Source: Laccaria trichodermophora
Taxonomy: Eukaryota > Basidiomycota > Agaricomycetes > Agaricales > Hydnangiaceae
Assembly (NCBI GenBank): GCA_018417955.1
Contig: JACTVC010000014.1
Span: forward strand, 744,001-808,000
Reading direction: 5' to 3'
DNA: 64,000 bases
Part shown: positions 57,687 through 64,000 of the stretch, in pieces
Layout: each line of letters starts with the position of its first letter
Position numbering within the stretch: the stretch's first letter is position 1
Notes under the pieces: generated by a model
Seen by the model: the letters and a program-made list of their open reading frames with translations, nothing else
Databases searched by the model: none
Told to the model about the DNA's origin: nothing
Program-made: the position numbers and the translations under genes

Positions 57687-60220
57687 ATGGAAGCAGAATA
57701 CACTAAGAGACCAACGAAACATAGAAAACTCGAGGCAAGTTCTCTTTATTGTTGTGAGATTTCTTAGCAAGCTAATCACACAATAGATGCCGCAAGCTCT
57801 TCAATTCTTAGATCTCGAAGCTGAAGTATCAGAGGCGGAAACTGATGATGAGAATGACAGCAACAAAGGTGTGTATCATACATTGTAATGATAGTACACT
57901 TCTAATTCTTTTCAAGGTGATCTTATCGACGACAATGAAGACATTGATGAGTCGATCTCAGGAGATGCGCACCGCAACCTTCTTCGCGAAGCGTTGATGC
58001 CATCCAATGACGACACATTTTGGGAAAGCTTTCTCGAGCGCGTCACGTCTCATCAATGTATTGCAGAAGAAGACGTTCAAGATATTGGAAAGGCGTCTTT
58101 ATGTATGGTGCTTGTCAAGGTAACACTAATCTAATCTTTGAAGCTCATGTTTGTAATGACTTTCTACTTAGCCTGGATATGAGGAGTGGATAGTCTGTCG
58201 AATCCATCAGCAGATCATGGACCCTAGGTTTCCTGCTCGATTTCGACCCCCAGTGGTCTTCAGCTGGAAAGCTCTACCTGGTAGAGTGTTTTTCGAAGGT
58301 GGTTCGGAGGAAATGATTCGACAAGTCTGTAATGGCATACCCAACATGATGCTCTTGAAGACTTTCCACATACCCAATCCCAACCCCTCCATCTTCAATG
58401 TTCCGGATACCTTTCGGCCAAAGCCTCATTCATGGGTTCGACTGCACCGTGGGATCTACAAAGGAGATCTTGCCTTCATTCGGGAGGTTCACCCCTATCC
58501 CACCTTACTCATCAACCTCCTTGTGGTACCACACATCGATTATGACCCACCTGCTGCCAAAGTCAAAGGAAGCCGGCTTATCACATATGAGGAAAGAAAT
58601 GATGAGACAGACAACGAGTTTGCAGCGACCTACAAGCCCGATCGCGAGCTAAATAGAAGGGCTTCAGCACCAGGGCGGCCTCGCCAAGCCCTCTTCAATC
58701 CAATGTTGGCGAAGCAACGGTTTCATTGGGCCTTTCAACAGCGCAACAGCTTGTCTTTATTCTGCGGAGTATTGTATGATGCTGACAGATATGCATATTT
58801 CTCGGAAGTCGACACAGATTGGTACACCGCAGAAGATGTAGTACCAACATCGAGGGAATTCGAACTTTTTAGCGCCTGCTTGGACATTCCTCTTAACATC
58901 CGACAGCACACAATGGCAAGAATGTCAGCCAGGATAGGTGATGGGGTGAAAATCACTCACGGAGATTCGAGGGGGCTTTTTGGAATGATTGAGGATATAA
59001 CGGAAAACAAAGCCATTGTCTCTTTAACGATGGAGGATGTAACAACTACCGTACCCTTTTTGTCCCTTTGAAAAGATCTCAAAGTAGGGGACAAAGTCCG
59101 CATTCTTTCGGGAGACCACGAGGGTGTTATGGGTTGGGTAGTGAATGGAGACGACGACTATGTGTGCATCTTTAATGACAGGACCAGTACAGAGGTAAAT
59201 GTCTTGCTTTTTATTATATTATACTTCTTCTAACATTCTGTCATCCTTTAGATAGAGGTATCTCTGGGGATTGTCCAGTTCTTCACCTCCCCCTTTGTCT
59301 TCGGAACAGAGTCCTCGGATTTAAAAGCTCCCTTCACAGATGCACAAAAGCGTGTCATGAAGGGGGACTCCAATAGTCATCTTGTAGGAAAACAAGTAAT
59401 GGTCACCAAGGGGGATTTTAGAGGTTACCGAGGCAGAATAAAAAGCACGGTTGGTGAAAAAAGGGTCTTCGTTGAGCTCGAGGCACACCTCCAAAGCCCA
59501 CAAGTTTTTGACATCAGTTCTCTATGCATCATGCAAGTCCCTTATCTTATTTTTTGAAATCGATGCTAATCAACTTCCAGCACTGACGAAAAGCTTCAGG
59601 CCCCCAGGCCTTGAGAGGTTCTCACCGATTTTACTTACCCACTTGAACCAGCACCTCTGCCTGGTACTCTGGCAGGCTTTTTGTTCCCTGGTTACCCCTT
59701 GCCAGATCCACAACTCTCAGTCACATATCCTGCTCCTTTCCTTCCACAGACTCTGGCCAACACAGGGTCATCTACTCCGCTTCCTAACTCGGAAGATATC
59801 CCGATGACCCCAGCTTGGAACCCAAGCTCACAAACCCCCCGCCGTGGTGATGATGGTAATTATGTTTCTGATTCTGATTCAAAATCAATAGATACTGACG
59901 CAATTGTGGCAGCCTCTTCTCCATATTGGCTCAAAGACAGCTGCTTTGCCAACATGAGACTGAGCCTTCATCTCATCAATACCAACCCTAATTTTCAAAA
60001 TGGCCAGCATGAAGATAAGTGCGGGGAGTTCAAGGGAGTTGTCGGAGATGCGGTCAAGGTTCAACTCGGTTACAAAGTGGTTGAAGTGCCATTTCCATAC
60101 TTAATACCTGAACAGCTGGAGTGCAAAGGCCAAGTCGTTACTGCATTTGACGGCCACATAGGGGGACACAGTTTAGGATTAAGGAGTTTGGTGAAGAGGT
60201 CTGCAGCTGCTCAATTTTGA
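57687..60220 (+). pseudogene. Spt5-like NGN/KOW protein, cargo of the hAT element
   Basis: ATG at 57687 (MEAEYTKRPTKHRKLE), a GC-AG intron, then an acidic N-terminus (VSEAETDDENDSNKGDLIDD) as in Spt5. NGN-like domain about residues 110-200 (CMVLVKPGYEEWIVCRIHQQ, LPGRVFFEGGSEEMIRQVCN). Several KOW modules: SWVRLHRGIYKGDLAFI, IGDGVKITHGDSRGLFGMIE, LKVGDKVRILSGDHEGVMGW, VGKQVMVTKGDFRGYRGRIK and EFKGVVGDAVKVQLGYKVVE. A Pro/Ser/Asp-rich linker (about 59.65-59.92 kb) precedes the last one. Spt5 binds RNA polymerase II and RNA during elongation. Two in-frame TGA codons (59069-59071 before KDLKVGD, 59612-59614 before EVLTDF) stand where CGA would fit. A second GC-AG intron at about 59533-59580 is likely. 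It is probably a host-derived copy captured by the element, not the essential host Spt5. Confidence 0.8.
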
Positions 60221-60614
60221 AATCAACAACGCTTTTGAGAAAGGTTGATGTCAAAATTGCCACCAATCTACTGGTAGTGACCCAAGACACCCAGCGATAA
60301 AATATCTTAGATAAAATTTAACTACCTTAGGGAGACTTTTCTTGTCCATTTTATGCATATCTCAATGGCAAGGCATATGCTATTGACCTTAATGCAAGAC
60401 CCGTGAGTTTTGAGATGACTGAATGAATGAACTTAGACAATCACTATTTATGACTGGCTTAGCCAGCTCCCAGCCGGCTTCTTAGCCGGAGCTGGAATTA
60501 GCTGAGCTGTGGGAGTCATCACTCGGCAGTTCTGGCTGGGCTTCGGCTAAACTCGGCTCAGCTCCTGGCTTCAGCCGACTTTGAGCCGGAGCCGCGGCAA
60601 CACTACATCACTGT

Positions 60615-60765
60615 CTCCCCCTCCATCACACCACAGCACTCCCTCCCTCCCTCCCTCCATCACTCCCTCCCCCCTCACTCCCTCCCTCCATTACTCCCTC
60701 CCTCCATTACTCCCTCCCCCCCCTCCATCACTCCACTGGCTCCCTCTCCCTCACTCACTCCCCAC
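60615..60765. repeat. (CTCC)n microsatellite
   Basis: Long CTCCCTCCCTCC runs with CATCACTCC interruptions directly right of the hAT target site; the long + frame here is compositional. Confidence 0.85.
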
Positions 60766-61388
60766 CATATTAGTTCAATACTTTTTGTACATAGTTATCA
60801 ATACAATATGTATTTTCAATCATCACTTTTGTATGAAATTCTAAGGTCTAAGTTACAAAAAGTGGTTAGGTAATGGGTGGAGGAGTGATAAGTATTAGTT
60901 ATTCAGAGAATGAAGTTGGAATCTGTTGGAATTCCACTTGGAATCCCCAACACTCCACTGGATTCCACCAGAATCCGCCGGAACTCATGTGGGAAGGTAA
61001 AGTACAGGGTGGTGTAATGTGTTAGGTAAGAAAAGAAGGCATGGAACAAAACAAATGGTGAGCGGGCAATGGAATGTAGAATGTACATGACAAAGACCTG
61101 GTGGAGATGCTCAACAACGTCAAGGCTGACTGACTGACCAATGTCTCATAACAGATGATGTTGGTGCCCATCTTGACTTCAAGCCTCTGCTACAACTAGC
61201 CTAGAACTCTTTACATAGTGAACAGGACTCCAACGTCGACGTTTGGCATGCCGGATCTGCCAGTCCGCCATACAGCCGGAATTGTGAAGTGTGTGCGTGA
61301 AGTTGGACTTCCTTGAAGTTGTGTCCCAGACAATAGGGACACATGACCATGGTACCTGGATGAACAATGAAAGGATAGTGAACAGATA
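60766..61388. other. No intact gene
   Basis: A GGAATTCC patch (60914-60990) and, at 61160-61370, + strand sequence with coding flavour (GAHLDFKPLLQ, SNVDVWHAGSA) broken by TAG and TGA: perhaps lost 5' exons of the next gene. Confidence 0.4.
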
Positions 61389-62155
61389 ATGTTTCCCCTT
61401 ACCCATCGAGTCGTCGATTTCAAACAACAAGTGGCATATGTGTCTAGCAGGATATGTGCCACTGTGAAGGCTTGGTACACAAGAAAGCCAGTTAGCAAAG
61501 AGATTGAGGAGGTGTTTGTGCAGGGGATTGAAACAGAGTTGGTAAGTCTCTGCTTGCCAGTGATAGGTGAAACATTTGAGATCTGGCCACTTAGATGGCA
61601 TGCTCTGCGATTGTTGGCTGGAGCGTCATGGGGAGTCGTCCGTGTGGTTTACCAACTTTTGCACACCGGTTGCTACTCCAGCGACATTTTGAAATTGAGT
61701 CTTGCGTGGGCCATGGAGACATACATGGAGTCTGGATTTGGCCTATGGAGCAGGCAGAGGAACTCTGCCATGCAAAACCCACAGACATGGACTTCGAACT
61801 CGCACATTACACTTACGCGTGGTGGTGGTTGGATTTTCCCCCCGCTGTGGAAACCCACCTCATCTACTCTGCATATGACGAAGACAGTCACCAGATGCGA
61901 CCCATCAATTCCCTACCAATCCCAACTGACATGGTGTTGCCTCAGCTGGAAAACATGCTACACTATACCAAAACGGCGCTCCAGTTCATCAACAATCAGA
62001 TTGAGGAGGACGAGGGCATATTGAAAAAATTGGAACAGAGGGCCTGGGTGGTAGAAAACATGGCGAGGTGGAGTGAGAAGCTGGATCTCCGAATTGAAGA
62101 GGGAATGGAGAGCGTGTTGCTAGTGTTTCCATCTTATATGCACTGTGCCCCTTGA
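61389..62155 (+). CDS. Hypothetical protein, two exons
   Basis: Exon 1 61389-61541 (MFPLTHRVVDFKQQVAYVSS, KAWYTRKPVSKEIEEVFVQG), intron 61542-61594 (GTAAGT...CTTAG), exon 2 61595-62155 (FAHRLLLQRHFEIESCVGHG, MDFELAHYTYAWWWLDFPPA, ALQFINNQIEEDEGILKKLE, end YMHCAP); about 237 residues. The C-terminal third is a likely coiled coil. Broken coding sequence upstream suggests the N-terminus may be lost. Family not recognised. It converges on the TET/JBP gene, the two stops being about 55 bp apart. Confidence 0.5.
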
Positions 62156-62210
62156 CTCCAGGGGATATGTATTTCATAAGTTCACATTTCCCTCTAAAAT
62201 CTTTCATGGT

Positions 62211-63308
62211 TCATTTACGTTTGGTGACATTGATAAAATGACTTCTGAAATCCTCCCGTGTGGTATATCCACTCTCATGCATCCCAATCCTCTCCATCAC
62301 CTTTTCTCGGAAGAAACTTGCAATGCATATTTGATCTCTGGAGACCAACCCAACTCCGTGCAAAAGGATCTTGCCTGAGATTCCGATGAGAGTTCCTGGG
62401 TTGTAAACAAACTGCAACCCTAATGCTGGAACTTCGAAGCATCCATCATTGTAGGATCCAAATGTGGCGAGTAGGTCATAATTGGATAGCATGCCTTGAA
62501 CATCACGATGAGGAACGGTCTGTCTGTTGCTGATGACTGAAAAGGCATTGAAGGGCAATGGCCATAACTTCATGACTTCCTTGACAAGTTGAGGCTCTTT
62601 GCAAGTGACTAGACCTGCTGCCATTTTGGCCATGGCATTCATACCAGCAGCAAATAGGCTTGGATGGATGAGAGCCAAGGTGGCTCCCATCAGTGCAAAT
62701 GACTCAGTCATGTTAAGAAGAAATTGATGACCAGCATCAGCAGTCCTACCAGATTTGAGGGTAGCAGAGACCTCAGGTAAATACTCTGGCGACTGCCCGT
62801 GTCGGTCAAAAATTATATAGATCTGAGTTGAGTGAAGTGCTTACACTGTGCCCAATTTGAAACCAGCCCGGAGAGAAACTAATATTCCTGGGGACATGTT
62901 TGTACTCTGGGCAGACTGGTTTGCGGAAAGCTGCGTCATTGTTGTGCCATGTGGAGTTGCTGGAATTTTTGCACAATGCTTGCAACATGCCATTGAGAAG
63001 CTTTAATTGGGTGGTAATGAGTTTCTAATGTATGATAACTCGAACATTAGTCAGAAATTGTATGCAATATTGGCATTGCCTCACCTGCTGCTTGGAACTC
63101 AATGCATTGGAGAGATACCATAGGAGAATAACACCATCCTGATCATCCACAGTGGCGGGCTCATTTTCATATGGGAGTGTATTGTGTGAAGATGGAAAAA
63201 ATGGTAGGGGATAGTGGTCGAGCAATTCACTTTCTTTTTCTTGGTTGGACCCATCCTGGCGGCTACTCAATTGCTGTGTGTAGTCAGCAATGGTCCAATT
63301 CAACTGGT
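62211..63308 (-). CDS. TET/JBP-family 2-oxoglutarate Fe(II) dioxygenase (5' end not resolved)
   Basis: Known members oxidise 5-methylcytosine (TET) or thymine (JBP) in DNA. Exons 63085-63308, 62845-63024 and 62211-62792 join in frame (328 residues visible; the first exon starts at an acceptor, so more 5' sequence exists). Family features: FSPGWFQIGHS, a helical insert (MGATLALIHPSLFAAGMNAM), WPLPFNAFSVISNRQTVPHR and D, where HRD (62510-62502) is the iron motif, YDLLATFGSYNDGCFEVPAL, YNPGTLIGISGKILLHGVG with the distal His at 62360-62358, and ICIASFFREKVMERIG. The place nine residues after that His, where I expect the 2-oxoglutarate Arg, is Gln (CAA, 62333-62331). No stops or shifts. A MITE (63337-63923) lies in what is probably the intron before the first visible exon. 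Other 2OG dioxygenases are excluded by the NRQT.PHRD block. Confidence 0.82.
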
Positions 63309-63336
63309 CTGCAACAATGAAATTGAGCTCGATTCA

Positions 63337-63923
63337 TTCAAAGCTGGGCGCAGCTCGCATACGCATCTCGTAGCTTGCATTTGATGGGCTTAGTCAGGGT
63401 GCGATTTCAAGTTCCACTCGGCCTCCCAGAATACCAGCAACTGAACTTGATTCCCATCAATTCGTACATTAGGTGTACGATAACTCCTCAACCTAAATTC
63501 ATCATGTATTTGTGTTGCTTTTAGGCACATCAGATCAGTAAATGGCCTATCTTATATTTTCAAAACGAAGAAAATGAGTTTACAATGCTTAATCATATTT
63601 TGGTTGACTTTTCAGTTAAATTGATTTGCTGGATGACTAATAAATTAACATATTCCATATATAGGTCAATTTTAATGCCAGGACTGCCATTTTCGAAACT
63701 ATGTTCTTCAGAAATTGGACATACATCTTCTTTGTGTAAGTTGTAAATTACCCAGCCAAAATCCATGGCATATCCTTATAACAGGCAGACAGCACTAGAA
63801 CATATTTAATTTTCATCATCACCAGATGTTGTGGGAGCGTTGGCGGAACTTGAAATTGCACCCTGACTAAGCCCATCAAATGCGAGCTATGAGATGCGTA
63901 TGCGAGCTGCACCCAGCTTTGAA
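63337..63923. mobile_element. MITE with long inverted ends
   Basis: Inverted repeats of about 85 bp (TTCAAAGCTGGGCGCAGCTC, then GCATACGCATCTCGTAGCTT and GATGGGCTTAGTCAGGGTGC; complement at the right) enclose 400 bp of AT-rich sequence. No clear target duplication. No coding frame. Confidence 0.85.
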
Positions 63924-64000
63924 CGTCCCTAATGTTTAAACAAGGTACTTGCGTTGCTTTGGAATGCCTTCACAACAACATTTGTGATTTGTGAGTTGTT
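63924..64000. other. Possible upstream exon of the TET/JBP gene
   Basis: On the minus strand an open stretch (NVVVKAFQSNA-like) ends before GTACCT at about 63948, a possible donor that would put the MITE in an intron. Too short to prove. Confidence 0.2.

Larger units (their letters stand above)
39009..60605. mobile_element. hAT transposon carrying two genes, split by nested insertions
   Basis: Ends TAGTGTTGCC (39009) and GGCAACACTA (60605), flanked by CATCACTG at 39001-39008 and 60606-60613. Both subterminal regions are rich in AGCCGG/CCGGCT motifs. Without the 13.8-kb insertion at 39392 the element is about 7.8 kb and holds a transposase gene (-) and a divergent Spt5-like gene (+). The transposase family (BED finger, hAT C-terminal dimerisation motif), 8-bp TSD and TAGTGTT terminus all agree with hAT. 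Confidence 0.9.

Noticed and set aside
57687..60220. The host's essential Spt5
   Set aside because: It has two in-frame stops, lies inside transposon ends and has an atypical reduced domain set.
61179..61601. Minus-strand 140-residue frame
   Set aside because: It is antisense to the first exon of the 61389-62155 gene and shows no family similarity.

Overview
The window reads as nuclear DNA of a filamentous basidiomycete, most likely an agaricomycete. The genes are split by many short introns (about 45-65 bp, mostly GT-AG). The gene families (copper amine oxidase, GH47 mannosidase, M28 aminopeptidase, GRAM/VASt sterol-transfer protein, XanA-type dioxygenase, homeodomain factor, TET/JBP-like dioxygenase) fit that group. 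There is no operon structure, no rRNA and no convincing functional tRNA gene. All exon structures here were joined by eye from splice motifs and family similarity.

Layout. 1-2.86 kb is a 71-bp satellite with a 7-unit higher-order repeat. 3.5-34.6 kb is ordinary gene space: copper amine oxidase (-), homeodomain factor (+), Lam/Ysp2-type lipid-transfer protein (-), a conserved unknown (-), two tandem cyclin-like genes (+), a decaying xanthine dioxygenase gene (+), an F-box/LRR-like relic, a small unknown gene, an M28 aminopeptidase (-), a Ser/Thr/Pro-rich gene split by a MITE with 8-bp target duplications, and a GH47 alpha-mannosidase (+). Three genes carry a single-base frameshift, two of them in C homopolymers.

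From 34.7 kb the window is mobile DNA. Small MITEs, an ankyrin relic, a tRNA-headed SINE and GGAATTCC-type repeats lead to a stack of five elements, each inserted in the previous one and each with its own target-site duplication: a two-gene hAT element (39009-60605, TSD CATCACTG); a large foldback element (39392-53219, TSD TAGTACT) inside its transposase gene; a two-gene Tc1/mariner element (43308-52911, TSD TA) inside the foldback; an LTR-type element without coding capacity (45428-50903, TSD CAGTGG) inside the second mariner gene; and an 801-bp MITE (45689-46489, TSD GAGTGAAC) inside its first LTR. At two levels, removing the insert and one target copy restores an open reading frame.

The hAT element carries, divergent from its transposase, an Spt5-like NGN/KOW gene. 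The mariner element carries, convergent with its transposase, a proline-rich gene with a SAM-like C-terminus. Five in-frame stops in the transposon genes are all TGA where CGA would fit, as expected from CpG-to-TpG decay of methylated DNA. Just right of the stack (62.2-63.3 kb) lies an open gene for a TET/JBP-family dioxygenase, a family that oxidises 5-methylcytosine; its 5' end is not resolved and a MITE sits next to it. Methylation-type decay, transposons with host-derived cargo and a TET/JBP gene in one place make this end the most interesting part of the window.
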